Shown: piece by piece, positions 1 to 11,200 of the stretch
Layout of the letters: each line of letters opens with the position of its first letter
Position numbering within the stretch: the stretch's first letter is position 1
NCBI GenBank assembly: GCA_965644315.1
Contig: CBFFRQ010000054.1
Coordinates: 124,001-188,000 of the forward strand
Length of the DNA: 64,000 nt
Direction: 5' to 3'
Source: Caecitellus pseudoparvulus
Lineage: Eukaryota; Bigyra: Bicosoecida
Position numbers and translations under genes: made by a program
Notes under the pieces: model-generated
Database searches by the model: none
What the model was told of the DNA's origin: nothing
What the model saw: the letters and a program-made list of their open reading frames with translations, nothing else

Positions 1-774
1 CGGGCTGACGTCCTCGAACTGCACGATGGTGGTGAAATTGGGCACGGTCTCGGGGAAGTCAGACTTGATCTTCACCAGCTTGGGCGTCTCCAGGGACGAC
101 GCGAACACCGTCTTCAGCTCGCACTGGCCGATGATGAAGCTGGCTGAGTCGGCGCCCAGCGTGTCGTACAGCGGCACGAGGGCCATGTTGTACTGGTTGC
201 AGGCGTGCTCCACGATGCTCCACTCGTAGCGGTTCTTGGAGTACACACCCACCATGTTCAGCTGCAGGGGGGGCAGGGGCGGACCAAGCGCGCCAGTGTA
301 GCAGGGTGCGTGTGCAATGGCGGGCTGCAGCCAGTGCACTCACGCTCAGGCCGTCGCTTTCCACGGTGGGAGCCAAGTCCAGGTGCTTGATGCCGGAAGC
401 CAGGGAAGTGAACTCCACACGAGCCTCCTCGTAGGTGATCCACTGGAAGTCGTCAGCGGAGCCATCCTCCTTGATGGGCCGCCAGCCCTGCGCAGGCAAG
501 CAGACATGTGTCGCGTTTCACTGTTGCCACCCCGCCGAGTGCAACGCGCTTCAGAGCGCAGCGCGGCACGCACGAAGACGGGAGCAGACTTGGACAGGGA
601 GTGACCGCGGTTGAAGACGTCCGCCAGCGTGTTCACCCCCTCGAACCGTGTCGCAACGAGGGCGCTCTGGTACAGGCTGCTGCGGCGCACCTCGCCGAGG
701 CCCTTCTCCACGTCAGCTGGAGCCACCTCAACAGCAGACACCTGCTGCACGATTTTGCTGCCACCTGCACCCAT
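1..774 (-). CDS. Long-chain acyl-CoA synthetase, N-terminal part (runs off the left edge)
   Basis: The enzyme activates long-chain fatty acids to acyl-CoA using ATP and CoA. Three exons are visible: 774-574, 487-344 and 261-1, separated by introns of 86 and 82 nt (donors GTGCGT and GTGAGT, acceptors CAG). Both joins are phase 0. Spliced, the protein reads SAPVF-GWRPIKEDG and then VGVYSKNRYEWSIVEHACN and LVPLYDTLGADS, the characteristic N-terminal lobe of eukaryotic ACSL proteins. The AMP-binding signature and C-terminal lobe lie outside the window, so activity cannot be judged. The start is the first ATG of the open frame; it gives MGAGGSK, which fits an N-myristoylation signal (Gly2, Ser6, Lys7). 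Family call is firm; subclass and membrane location are inference. Confidence 0.9.
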
Positions 775-1127
775 GGTGTAGATGCACTAGATTCTCAGGA
801 CTGCGGGCGGCAGCGCACGCGCTCCGTGAAGTGGCGGCGGCAACGCAGGCTGGCTGGTCCGAAGCCATGTGCAGTGCACTTGCTGTACTCACAGAAAGCG
901 GGCTCAGACACAGCGCAGAGCCAGGCAGTGGGGGAGGGTGTGTGGGAAAGTGATGCAACGCTCAAGTAAGGGCGCTTGCCTGCATTCAAGATTGAGTGCG
1001 GTGATTTGGGAGCCCGCCAGTCCTTCTCCACCACCCGCAACGCGAGCCACACAAACCAGTCAAGGGGGGGGGGTCGTCGCCGCCATGCACCCTCCCCCCG
1101 GTCCCAGCCTCGGTAGCTGGTGAAGAG
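775..1127. other. Intergenic stretch upstream of the acyl-CoA synthetase
   Basis: This 353-bp gap holds the 5' flank of the acyl-CoA synthetase and the 3' flank of the WD40 gene, both on the minus strand. A run of ten G residues lies near 1064-1073. No RNA gene or convincing open frame was seen. Confidence 0.5.
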
Positions 1128-2370
1128 TCACAGCACGACCTCCACGTCCACTACACGCTTGGCTTCCTCGGCATCCCCCACCAGCGCCGTGACGCCAGCG
1201 TGTGACGGCAGCAGCACAGCACACCGGTCACCGTGGCTTCGGTACCGCGGGTGTGGGACTGCGGCGGGGATAACGGCGGCCTTGGACGCGGCAGCACCAC
1301 CAGCCCCAGCACGACCTTTGAGGAGACCCCCGATCTCAAGTCGTTCACACACCCCGTGGACGCCGCCCCCCCTCTCCACATCCCACAGCACCAAGTTCCC
1401 CCCCTCATCCCCGCTGACCACCCCCGCGTCGCCTGCCACCACTGCACCACGGATGGGGTACTGCGTCGCCGTGTGTCCCCTGTACACCCCTAGCTGCTGC
1501 CCGGATGACAGGTCCACGAAACGCACGGCGCCAGGGTGGGCCGCCGTGACTGGCACTTCGCCGGGGGGCTTCCCGTCATCTTGCCAGACTGGAGCCTTGT
1601 GTTTGGGCGCTGTGTGGCCCTGTGTCCACACGAAGAGGCTGTCGCCATCACTGCCCACTTGCACATGCGTCACGGGGTCCCCAACTGCAACTTCAACGAC
1701 GGACCCCGCCCGGATGTCGAACAGCCTCACCGTCTCATCCACACTGCCTGCCGCGACACGGTCCCCGCCCCCCGCCACCTCCACGCACGTGACGGCGTCT
1801 CGAAAGGTCTCTTCCATGCAGGGCCGCCAATCGCGTGATCGCATATCCCACGCCCGCAGCGCCTTGTCTTGTGCCGCAGACCAGAGCATTTGCCCAGTGG
1901 GCGCCCAGGCCGCGGCGTGGACGGCGCCAGAGTGGCCCTTGATACTGCGTAATACGCTCCCAGTGCTGACGTCCCACACCGTCACCGCCCGGTTCGTCCC
2001 ACCCCCCGCCACGGCGCCGCTGTCTGGCCGCACCGCAATGCAGTTCACGACGCACTGGCTGTCCACAGGAAAAGCTGTCACGCGGTAGGCGCCAGCACCC
2101 ACCACACGCTTGTAGGCGTTCCACAGCACCACTTGCCGGTCTGATCCAGCCGTCAAGGCGTATTGCCCGCTCGCTGGGGTGAAGGACGGGAGATGGAGCG
2201 AGTGACGGCAGGCCAGTGTGAGCAAGAGCTGCGGCACGCCGAAACGCACCATTGAAAGCAGCACACGAGACGGCGCCCTTGTGGGGCCCCAGCACGTTCA
2301 ACACGCGGTCAGGTACAGTAAAGGCGGAGAGTGGCGCTGCCCCCTGCCCCGCAGCGGCAGCAGCTGCCAT
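1128..2370 (-). CDS. WD40-repeat protein, WDR83/MORG1-like
   Basis: Two exons, 2370-2250 and 2173-1128, are joined by a 76-nt intron (GTGCGT...CCCAG). They give a 388-aa protein, slightly longer than animal WDR83 (about 315 aa). The splice restores the first blade: CAAFN-ASGQYALTAGSDRQV, matching the WDR83 pattern of FN, GNY, LT and GSD. Later blades show VTVWDVSTGSVLRSIKGH, LRAWDMRSRDW, a DAVTCVEV segment and GQQLGVYRGHTATQY. The GELLGEYKGH-like motif and its order are typical of WDR83/MORG1, a scaffold linked to MAPK signalling and spliceosomes in animals. The C-terminal tail is Ala/Gly-rich. It is transcribed divergently from the Ash2 gene with 260 bp between the start codons. WD40 is certain; orthology to WDR83 is likely. 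Confidence 0.82.
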
Positions 2371-2630
2371 GACGTTTCACCGTCGTTTCGCCAAACCCTT
2401 CTGTGCCACACTGCAGTGCCCGTGCGCGGGCGATGATCAGACAAACTTTGGGAGCACCCGCACACGTCGTGCAAATTCTGATCCTGCAATTGTTCCAGAG
2501 GGCGCCCTTTCCCAGTCAGGTGGCCAGGCACCGTGTCGCCTGCCTGTGAAATTTACTCGCTGCCTGGACAAACCAGCACCCATCTCGGAAGGTGCAGCAC
2601 CACCCTGCCCCGCCAACCCCGCCACGCGCA

Positions 2631-3926
2631 ATGGCCTCTCGCAAGCGAAGGAGGGCTGGAGGATTGGATGAGGGAGTGGACGTGCCAGCTGAGCAGCGCA
2701 AGCGGTGCGTGGTGACCGGCGCGTGCAGGGGACGAGCCTGCAGCACTTCAAACTCCGCACTGCGCAGTCCGGCCAACGCCCCGCCCGCCCTCGTGACCTT
2801 TGCCGCCAAGGACAAGGCCAGCAATGTGACGCTGTCCAAGGACAGCACGACTGTGTCCTGCACGAAGGTGAGACTTCCTGTGCTCACGCCAAGCGGCCCT
2901 CACAACGCACCACCCAGGCCACCTTCGTGCACAGGGCTTTCGCAGTGTCCGCAGCACACTGGGCGTGTGTGGAGGGTGCTGGTACGCTGAGATGGTTGTC
3001 CCAGACCGTGCCAAGGCTGGCAGTCACCTGCGCCTGGGCTGGGCTGCCGACAAGGCCGACCCGCAGTGTCCCCCCGGTACGGATGGATGGGGGTATGCTT
3101 TCCGGGACATTTCCGGGAGCAAGGTGCACCAAGGCGTACGGCACTGGTTCGGCCGGGCGTATGGTGCAGGGGACGTCATCGGGCTGCTCATCCACTTTCC
3201 GGCGGTGTGTTGGGAGGCCCCCCCTACACCCCCCTCGGCACCCCCCCCCAAGCCGGCGCCGGCATCCCCCCCGACTCCATCCCCCTGGAGTGGGTGCGCC
3301 ACCTGCAGCAGGGTGGGGGCGGCAGCGGCCTGCCAGACGGCACGCCCATCACAGTGAATCCCGCCCCCCTGCCCCCGCTGCCCAGCACCCCCCCTCCTGC
3401 CCCTGCCGGAGGGGGGGTCGGCGGGGACGCTGCTGCCCCCCCCACACCCCCCTCGTGGACCTCCCTGGACCCCCCCGTCCACTCCTACATCCGTTTCTAC
3501 GTTAATGGCGAGGACCAAGGCATCGCCTTTGTGAACCTCACAGGCAGCGTGGGTGGGCCCACCACCCCCGGCGCTGCCGCAGCCGTCGCGGATGTCGCAG
3601 CAGCTGTGTCCTACCACGCTGTGGCGGGCGTCATGGGCAGCGCAGCCGTGAGGTTGAACCCTGGGCCCGATTTCGCCTTCCCGCCGCCGCTGGAGGCCCC
3701 CCTGCGCCCGGCCGGGAGGGGGGGGGGTGACACCGCTCCCGGCCCCGCCTTCCCACAGCCATGGATGCCGCTGAACGTCGCGCACGATGTGTGGTCGCGC
3801 AGGCAGGTCAGCGCCACCGGCACCGGCGCCGCCCCCATCGACATGGCAGTGCACGTGAAAGGCCTGGCGGCGGCGGCGGCTGCGGCGGCGGCGCCATCGC
3901 CAAGCCCGCCTGAGGCGGATGCATGA
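2631..3926 (+). CDS. Ash2/Bre2-like SPRY-domain protein (COMPASS component)
   Basis: ASH2L/Bre2 is a core subunit of the SET1/MLL complexes that methylate histone H3 Lys4. Exon 1 is 2631-2867; a 67-nt intron (GTGAGA...CAG) leads to exon 2 (2935-3204); exon 3 ends at 3926. The first splice gives SCTK-GFRSVRSTLGVCGGCWYAEM and then LRLGWAADKADPQCP, GWGYAFRDISGSKVHQG and GYGQGDVLG-like GAGDVIGLLIHFP, all diagnostic of the ASH2L SPRY domain. The end of the domain returns in exon 3 as IRFYVNGEDQGIAFVNL and VRLNPGPDFAFPP. The exon 2/3 junction is uncertain: an 86-nt intron 3205-3290 fits frame and size, an acceptor at a CAG near 3309 is also possible, and a frameshift in the C-runs cannot be excluded. 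The modelled protein is about 380 aa with a Pro/Gly-rich loop inside SPRY, a poly-Ala run near the C-terminus, and no PHD or winged-helix region upstream. Confidence 0.82.
3868..3895 (+). repeat. GCG trinucleotide run coding poly-alanine
   Basis: A short imperfect (GCG)n tract near the 3' end of the Ash2-like gene encodes eight or nine consecutive alanines just before the Ser/Pro-rich C-terminus. Confidence 0.7.
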
Positions 3927-4061
3927 GAGGCACTGCAGCGTCAGACTGCCACCAGGGTGAATGCAACCCATCCAGCCAATTGCATTGCAAGGTGTGTGGC
4001 CCACGCCAACCAACACTGCACTGCCCGCCCGAAGCCAACAGACAGCCCCTCGTGCATGCGC

Positions 4062-4472
4062 TTATGCGCGGGGGGGGCCGTCACGTCGGTAGCCGCCCTC
4101 ACGGGGGCCCTTGTCGAAGCCACCGCGGCCACGGCCCATGCCGCCGGGGCGGCCGCCCATGCCTGCACCGCCCAGAGCGGGTGCCTGAGGCTTCAGCAGG
4201 GTGTCGGGGGCGATCTCCGCAGGCAGGTGCAGGTACTTGCGCAGGAAGTCAATGCCCTCGTCGGTGAGGAAGTAGTAGTTCCAGCGCCAGCTGAATGTGT
4301 GGCGGACGTAGCCGCGGGAGGTGAGGCTCTGCATCTCCTTCATCACGTGCAGGTTGGGCACGGCGGTGATCTGGTCGTGGCTGGCCTTGTGCACGTCCTT
4401 CTTGACGGCCAGGGCGCCATCCTTGAACAGGGTGGTGTAGATGGCAATGCGGTGGGCCTTGGGCATCAGCAT
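4062..4472 (-). CDS. RPS10: 40S ribosomal protein eS10
   Basis: A single-exon 136-aa protein begins [19 protein letters not shown] and continues with [34 protein letters not shown] and [12 protein letters not shown]. These are the conserved blocks of eS10, a small-subunit protein at the head/beak of the 40S ribosome. The C-terminus is a Gly/Arg-rich tail ([12 protein letters not shown]), as in other eukaryotes. The start is fixed because MLMPK is the family N-terminus. The gene is convergent with the Ash2-like gene, 135 bp between stop codons. A 5'-UTR intron is possible because a C/T-rich stretch ending in CAG lies about 45 bp upstream, but this cannot be proven from sequence. Confidence 0.96.
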   Translation of the reverse strand: MLMPKAHRIAIYTTLFKDGALAVKKDVHKASHDQITAVPNLHVMKEMQSLTSRGYVRHTFSWRWNYYFLTDEGIDFLRKYLHLPAEIAPDTLLKPQAPALGGAGMGGRPGGMGRGRGGFDKGPREGGYRRDGPPRA

Positions 4473-5552
4473 GGTTGACGCGGGTGGTGGTATGGGGGTG
4501 AATCCACAACACGGGGGCAGCTGCGCAGGCAGGAGCAGAGGGTGTGGGCCAGTGAAAAAGGCAGCGCGGAAAGCCTCTGCCGTGGGACGAGCACGTGGGC
4601 GGAAACGATAGACGCAGGAGGGGGGCAACATGCAAGGTGTGAAGACTGGAGGGAAGCAGCGCGGTGCCGGGGAGCTGAGCAGTGCAAAGAGCAGCTCAGG
4701 CGAGGGTGCCCTGCGGAAATCGACCAGCGCCTGCACCACTCCGCTTCGCTGCTCCTTGCACACCGCCCAGGCAACACTGCACAGCAGACACCCCCCTCGC
4801 GCATGGGTATCACACGGAGAAGCTGCCCCATGTGCCTGTCAGCCTCCCGCTTCCTCCTGGTCACCTCTCAAGAGACGCCCACGCTGCCTCTCGCTCCCAG
4901 CAAACAACGAAACCCACGCTGCATGCACGTACCTAAGGACTGCTAGAAAATGGAAGCGGCACAAACACGTGCGACGCTGGATGCATGTAAGGCTGAGAAT
5001 GTCTGGAAAGTGCTGCGGGCGTGGGGAGCTGCTGCGCCTGAAAGAAATCTTCCGCGCTCCATATACACGTTCCGCGAATGATGCATTTTTCAGATGTCTA
5101 GGTCTGTCGACTGAATCAGCGCAGTCCCCCCTCGACAGCAGCCGATCCCTCACAAACCCACCCATTCACAGCAGCGAGGTGATTCTCTGCATCAACTTAT
5201 TTCCCGTCGCCTCCCTAATCATGCACCGCCGGATGCCGTTGGGAAGTGGATGCGAGTAACGTGTGAGGTGTGTGCAATTTCCGCTCGGGCGCCGGCGTTT
5301 GAAGCCTGCCCAGTCCGCCTGCGATGACGATACGATCTGGCATTCCTGCTGCATGGTGCACGGCTCCCTTGCTGCGCTTTTCATGTCTGTGTCTGTGTCC
5401 GTGTGCCCTTCGTTGTGCCTGCACTGCAAGTGGGGCGTGCGCCGCGATCCGTGACGACACACTTGGTAATCGAGAGCAGGGTGGGCTGCGGCTGGCGCAG
5501 TGCCGCCCACACTGCCCCCTGCACACCCGCCGCACCACCTCCGCTCCACCCC
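4473..5552. other. About 1.1 kb non-coding flank between eS10 and the RCC1 gene
   Basis: This is the largest gap in the left part of the window. It contains the 5' region of eS10 and the 3' region of the RCC1-repeat gene. A short TGTCTG-type repeat occurs around 5383-5405. The open frames here are short, with no recognisable domain. No tRNA, 5S rRNA or snRNA pattern was recognised. Confidence 0.5.
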
Positions 5553-7323
5553 TCAGGTAGACCAGAAGGGCTCCACTTGCTCGGGGTCAGACAGGTCCAG
5601 GCCCCCAAGGACGCCCTCATCCCCCTGCATACCCCCCCCCTCCTCCTCCTCCCCCTCAACGTGGATGGCGGCGTCGAAGGCGTCAAGTTCCGGGCCCTCC
5701 TGCCCTGCCCCTCGCGGCCGCGCCAGCAGCATGGCGTGGTGGAACCCCAATGCAATGTCCTTCACCGCCACGCCAGCCGCCGCCACGGGCGCCACCACCT
5801 CCGGCACCCCCCGCCACCCCCACCTCCACACTGCGCCGCTGTCCAGCACGGCGTACGTGTGGTGCAGGCCGGCCCGCAGGGAGACGACGGTGGACCCCCC
5901 CTCCAGCCGGCCAGTGGACCCCCCCCCTCCCCACGGCATGTCTGGCATGCGTACGGGATGCACCACCACATCCGTCTCAGGGACGAAGCGGGGGTCTGAC
6001 GTCAGTGCCACGTCATGCACGCCAAGTGTGGAGGCGGAGGTGGGTGTGAGGGCCCCCTGGCTACCCCCCCCCTCCACCCGGCGTGAAGCCCCCTCCAGCA
6101 CCTCGGGGCTACGGGTGTTGTCGAAGAGCAGACCACGCCCCCGCAGACCCAGCATCCACACAGATCCATCCTCCCCCAGAATGGCCGTGTGAGCCTGTCC
6201 GCATGCCGCCGTCACCGCCCGCACCGGCAGGTGCAGCTGCACTGGACTCCACGCATCCCGCTCGAAGCGCTCCTGCCGCCCCGGCACGACGACGGGGGAC
6301 CGGTGCCGCCCCCACACGTACACCGCCCCATCCACCGTCACGCCCACGCCGTGGGAGAACCCCGCGTCCACGTGAGCAAAGGGTGTGTGCGCCAGCAGCC
6401 CCCCCTCGCCGTCCAGCGGGACAGGGGCCTTGTAGGTGTTGTTGTCGCCCAGACCCAGCTGGCCACGCCCCCCCTTGCCCCATGCCCACAGGCGGCCATC
6501 TGCCGTGCGCGCCAGGGTGAACTGGAAGCCACAGGCCACCTGCACGACAGGCTGGTCCAGCCCCACTGCGCGTACAGGCGCATACTCGGATTGACTCGTT
6601 GCGCCTGTGCCGCACTGGCCGTGTGTGTTGGAGCCAAAGCTCCACACGGCACCTTCATCATCCAGCACTGCCGTCAGCGCGCCAGGGGAGCAGGACACGG
6701 ATGTGAACACCGTCTCTGGCGTTGGCGGCGGGATGTGCTGCGGCTCAAAATCCGCACCCAGCACCGAACCCGCCACTGCCTGCCACGAACGCAGCATGAT
6801 GCCCGTCTGCTGGTGGGAGCGAATCCACCTCACGACGTTGCGAAAGTCATGGGGCCGTCCCCACGTGTACAAGTTGCCCTGTGTGTCCACTGCGCCGCCG
6901 TGGCCCCATCCTGCAGACACGCTGACCATGGGCACCCCCTCCAGGCGCCGCACTGGGCTGGCCACAAGGGTGGCCGACCACCCTGCCTTGCCTTGTGCGC
7001 CAAGCCACCCTGCTCCGTACTCGTACACTGCGTGGGAGGGGGGGCGGCAGGCGTGCCGTGGCCTGTGCATAGCTGCTTGCCCAGGCTGCACACGCACACC
7101 CTGCGCCGGAGTGGCCCTGCCCCAGCGCCTCGGGCAAGAGGGCCAGGTCAACGTCGTCGAATGACAATCCGCCATCGGTGTGTCCCAGTGTCCCTGGACC
7201 TCCCTGGCGTGCGACAGTGGAGCAGGCAGCCGCGGTGTGTCGCGCGGAAATTGGAGCCACCTTCGCCCACCGCAGCAACACTTGCTGCAGCCGCGAAGGC
7301 CGCGCAGCGGCGATGGCAGCCAT
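5553..7323 (-). CDS. RCC1-repeat protein (RCC1L-like)
   Basis: Exons 7323-7098 and 7027-5553 are joined by a 70-nt intron (GTGCGT...CGCAG, phase 1), giving 566 aa. The splice creates GAG-L-YEYGAGWLGAQGKAG, the start of the first blade. Repeats of the RCC1 beta-propeller follow: GGAVDTQGNLYTWG, EGAVWSFGSNTHGQCG, DGRLWAWGKGGRGQLGLGD, DGAVYVWGRH, HTAILGEDGSVWMLG and HTYAVLDSGAVWRWG. The Arg/Ala-rich N-terminus with few acidic residues (about 35 aa) resembles an organelle targeting peptide, and the FGSNTHGQCG motif resembles mitochondrial RCC1L; both are suggestive only. The C-terminal 40 residues are Glu/Gly-rich. RCC1-family proteins act as GTPase exchange factors or scaffolds; the specific role is unknown. 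Divergent from the DoxX-like gene. Confidence 0.85.
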
Positions 7324-7652
7324 GCCTGGAGTGGGTTCTATGAGGTTTCTATCTGGAAGGGTATCGTAAATGCAACTTTGTCGTGTTTTGTGGTCGGAAA
7401 GTGTCGGACAGTGTGTTGCAACGGAAGAGGGCAAGCAGAGAACGGCAGGCATGGCGCATGCCTTGGCATCATGAGCGCCTGGTACCAAATCCACACCCTA
7501 CAACAACCCGTCCCATACATGTTTCTTCACGGAACACCCGCAGCCCCTGCTCGACACCCGCCAAAGCCGCACTTCGGCACGCCAACTGCCGTCTGGCGCA
7601 GCGGTTCAATTACCGCACCTCCCCTGGGGACCGCACGCAACAAGCAGGCACG
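7324..7652. other. Divergent promoter region, RCC1 gene / DoxX-like gene
   Basis: The 329 bp between two divergent start codons contain the 5' flanks of both genes. No clear TATA box or RNA gene was seen. Confidence 0.45.
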
Positions 7653-8171
7653 ATGATCACGACGCTGGGGGCACTGACCTTCATGATTGCCTTTATCATG
7701 CTGGCTGCAGGGGGCATGAAGGCCAGCGGCAACCGCGAACAACGTGAGGCGCACCTTGCCCTTCTCCCCCCGCCATCGCCACACCCCCCTCTTCCCCCCG
7801 CAGTCATGCTGTTCGTGGCGGAGTTCGCGTACCCCATCTGGTTCATCAAGGTCACTGCTGGCGTGGAGATCCTGGCAGCAGTCGTGTTGCTGTACCACCT
7901 GCAGGCTGGCTCCCTGCTCCTGGCAGGGCTCGTCGGCGGCGCTGTGTACTCGCACATCGTGCGGCAACAGGCGCCCGCCGCGGCGCTGCTGCCGGGCTGC
8001 ATCGGGGCGCTCTTGTTGTGGCTGAACATCGCCTCGGGCACGCCAGTCTGGGAGCTGGCTGTCATGGCGGTCTCTGCAGCGGGGGGTGTCGGCGTGTGCA
8101 TGAGCTTGGGCGCCCTGCCCGGCGCACGGGCACCCTTGGCGTGGAAGGGCCCCCGCGGCAAAACACACTGA
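7653..8171 (+). CDS. DoxX-like small membrane protein
   Basis: Two exons, 7653-7743 and 7804-8171, flank a 60-nt intron (GTGAGG...CCGCAG), giving 152 aa. Four hydrophobic segments are visible: LGALTFMIAFIMLAAGG, LFVAEFAYPIWFIKVTAGVE, LLLAGLVGGAVY and the C-terminal ALLLWLNI/LAVMAVSAAGGVG pair. The order of helices and the motif KVTAGVEILAAVVLLY resemble the DoxX-like family of four-helix membrane proteins, whose biochemical role is mostly unknown. The gene is convergent with the TPR gene, with only 31 bp between stop codons. Coding status is well supported by the splice keeping frame and hydrophobicity; the family name is moderate. Confidence 0.7.
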   Translation: MITTLGALTFMIAFIMLAAGGMKASGNREQREAHLALLPPPSPHPPLPPAVMLFVAEFAYPIWFIKVTAGVEILAAVVLLYHLQAGSLLLAGLVGGAVYSHIVRQQAPAAALLPGCIGALLLWLNIASGTPVWELAVMAVSAAGGVGVCMSLGALPGARAPLAWKGPRGKTH

Positions 8172-8202
8172 CCACGCCAAATTAATGCATACATTGTAAC
8201 CT

Positions 8203-11200
8203 TCATGCTCTGCCCTGTGGGTGGCTCTCGCGCCAACTGGCCAGGGCGGCTGCCGCTGTCGCCTGAGCCACGGCCCGGTCAAGGCGTTTCGCGATGGCGC
8301 CGCCAGGCTCGTCTCCAGCCGCACGTGCGGCGTTAGAGTACACCCTCGCGGCCAAGTCGTGGCGATTGGCGCCAGAAAATGCATCCCCCAGACACACCAG
8401 GGCTGGTGTGTGGTGCGGGTTGTACGCCAGCGCAGCGTAGGCGGCGGCGGCTGCCCCTGCTGCGTTTCGTTGGCGCAGCCCACACACCGCTCGGCAATGG
8501 TGCACCTCCACCAGCAGCTTGCGGGCCTCCACCGTAGCCGAGGCGACATGGGCATTGCTGGGCCGATCAGGGTGCGTGTGGGGCACAGGCAGCAGCCCTG
8601 CCCAGGCGCCAGATGGTGACGGCGCCAGGCGGTCAGAAACGGCCAAGGAACTGGCGCTGCCGCCAGAGCTCAGCGGGCCCTGCTCCGTCGCCCCGCGCAC
8701 GGAAAAGGCGGCGCTGTGTTCCAAAGCAGCTGCAGCCGCGTTGAACTCGGCCAAGGCACTTGCGGGAGATGTCCCGGCAGTGAGCAGCTGCAGCCCCCCC
8801 TCGTGCAGACAGGCTGCCTGCAGCACGCTCACACGTGCTGCGTCACCAGCGCTCAGCTTGACCAGCTGCCCGCTCACCTCACCCTGCGCCGCTGCATCTT
8901 CCCCATCCCCCTCCAGCACCAGGCCCGTGAACATGCCGCCTTGCGGCGCTCCCTCCCCCGGCAGGTCACTGGAAGCGGCCAGCACATCCCGCGCACAGTC
9001 CGCGGCGGCGCGAAACGCCAGCGCGATCTCACTGGGCACGCCGCCACCCGCCCTTGCAGCCAGCGCCGCCATCTGCATCAACTGCACCTTTTGCAGGGGC
9101 AGGGCACAGGCGGCAGCGCCGGCGCTGAAGCTATCCCGCGCTGCCGCGTGCTTCTTGCGCTGGTGAAATACCTGCCCACTAACGGCGTGCGCCTGCCACA
9201 TCGCAGCTGGTGTCAGGCCGATGGCGCGCTGGGCGTGGTCCAGCGCCGCCGACACGACGTCTGCCATGCTGGGGTAGGGCCCTGTGCGCCTGCCTTGGTA
9301 CAGGGCGAAGCACGCCGCCGCCAGGGCCGTGTGCCCGACGTGGTCCGTGGGCCACGCAGCCACGTACCGCGCCAGGTGCTTGTGCCCCTCCCCTGCCGCA
9401 CCCTGGCCACACAGGCACAGGCCGTACAGCAGTGTGTGCCGCGTGGGTGCGCCGGTCGTGGAGCCGCCCGTCCCTTTCCGCAGCAGTGCCGCAGCGCCCG
9501 CGAAGTCCCCATCACGGTACAGCGCCAGGGCGGAAGTGTACGCGGCCGCCATGGTGCTGTTCCGCCGCAGCGCCGCCTGCACAGCCCCCTGCGCCGTGTC
9601 CACAATGCGGTTCTCCCCGTCCAGCGCCCCCGCCTCCTCGAACTGACGCATGGCCTCCTGCAGCGCCCCCGTGGAAGCGTGTGCGCAGCCGAGGCAGGTG
9701 CGGATGTGCACCTGCAGTGTGCGCACGTGTGCGACAAACGTCGGCGTCAGACCCCCCTGCGCAGTGCCTGCAGACAGGACAGACGTGGGGGCGGCTGTGC
9801 GGGCCTCCTCTGGCTCTTCGGGGCGCAGCGTCACCGAGTCCACCGTACCGTCGCGCCCAGCGCTGGACCCCTCCACATCCTCGCTGGCAGGTCGGGGCGC
9901 CCCCGTGTCCACACGCAGACGCAGCTGCCTGCCAGCGGCACGGTCCGTGACCGACACCGTCTGGATGCCGTCACTCGCCTTGCCTTCACCTTCGCTGGCG
10001 GCAGCTGCGGCCGCCTTGGCAGCGGCACGTCGCTCGCGCCGACGCCGCGTCGCAGCGGACACCTGCTCTGATCGCTTCGAAGATGCAGAGGGGGCTGGCC
10101 CCTCCCTGGCTGACAGCTGTGGAGGCGCAGCGGCTTGTGCGGCGTCCACCAAGTGCGCTGTGGCAGAGTGCAGGGCCCGCACCGCCTTCAGAGCCTTGCG
10201 GTACTCCTCGATGGCGTTGAGCGCGTCGCGCTGCGACTTGTCGCGAGCTGCCGCTCCGCCGCCCCCCTCCGGGTCAGCCCCCACTTCATCTCGCTGCCAC
10301 ATGCTCACGACACCCCCCCCATCACCCCCCACGGCCCCTGCCTGGTGCAGGGCGGTGCTGATGCCGGGCATGGCACGCGGGTTCCACTGCCGCACATGGC
10401 GCAGGTGCAGGAGCAGGGCCAGGGAAAAATGCACATACACAGCGTCCAGCAAGGCGTCCAACTTGGTCACTGCGTGTGCTTCTCCTCTGACAGCACCACT
10501 GCCGCGCGCCGCACCCTCGGGACGGTCCAGAGCGGCAATACTGACACCCGCACGGGCCAGCACGCCTTTGGCTTCCGTAAGCGCCCGCACGACGGTTTCC
10601 ACGCCGCCACCACTGTCAGCACTGGCATGGTACAGGGTGAGGGCGTGTGCGGTGGCCATGCGCCCACTGCCCGTGTGGCTCCGCAGCATATCCGCCGTCA
10701 CCACCACTGCAGCACCGGGCTTGTGGCAGCGCAGCTGGGCCGCAGCAAGGGCCGCTGCCGCACGACACAGCGCCTCGCCGCTGAGCTTGGCACCCGGCGG
10801 AGGGGGTGCGGCAGGGCCTGAGCCCGGCACACTGGCCTTGGCGGCTTCGTGGCTCACAGCTGCGCCCTCGAGAATGCCAGCCAACTGCTTGTCCGCAGCG
10901 GCGGCCTGCCCCACCCCCTCCAGGGCCAAGGCCATGCAGTACCGCAGACGAGCAGCCATGGCGGTCCAGGTCTTGGGCCCCGTAATACGCACACTGGAGG
11001 ACCCCAGCGCCGCCTCGGCATTGGCGTGGGCCGCCTCTCTACCCTTGCTCACAGCGTCCAGGCCGCGCACAAGATGCCGCAGGGCGCGGTCCGGTCGCGC
11101 CAGCAGGTGACTCGCCACGCCGATGCCGTACTCAGCACAGGCGCGGTACAGGTACCGCACGACGCCCAGGCTCCACCAGCAGGGCACGGCCATGGTGGCG

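Noticed and set aside
1120-2088. Plus-strand open frame of 322 aa
   Set aside because: Antisense to the WD40 gene; Thr/Ser/Pro-rich shadow frame.
3205-3260. Frameshift mutation making the Ash2-like gene a pseudogene
   Set aside because: An 86-nt intron of the usual size restores frame and the SPRY domain continues; a sequencing slip in the C-runs is possible but not needed.
9650-11110. Plus-strand open frame of 486 aa
   Set aside because: It is antisense to the TPR gene; GC-rich coding DNA produces such frames, and the Ala/Ser/Arg composition shows no domain.
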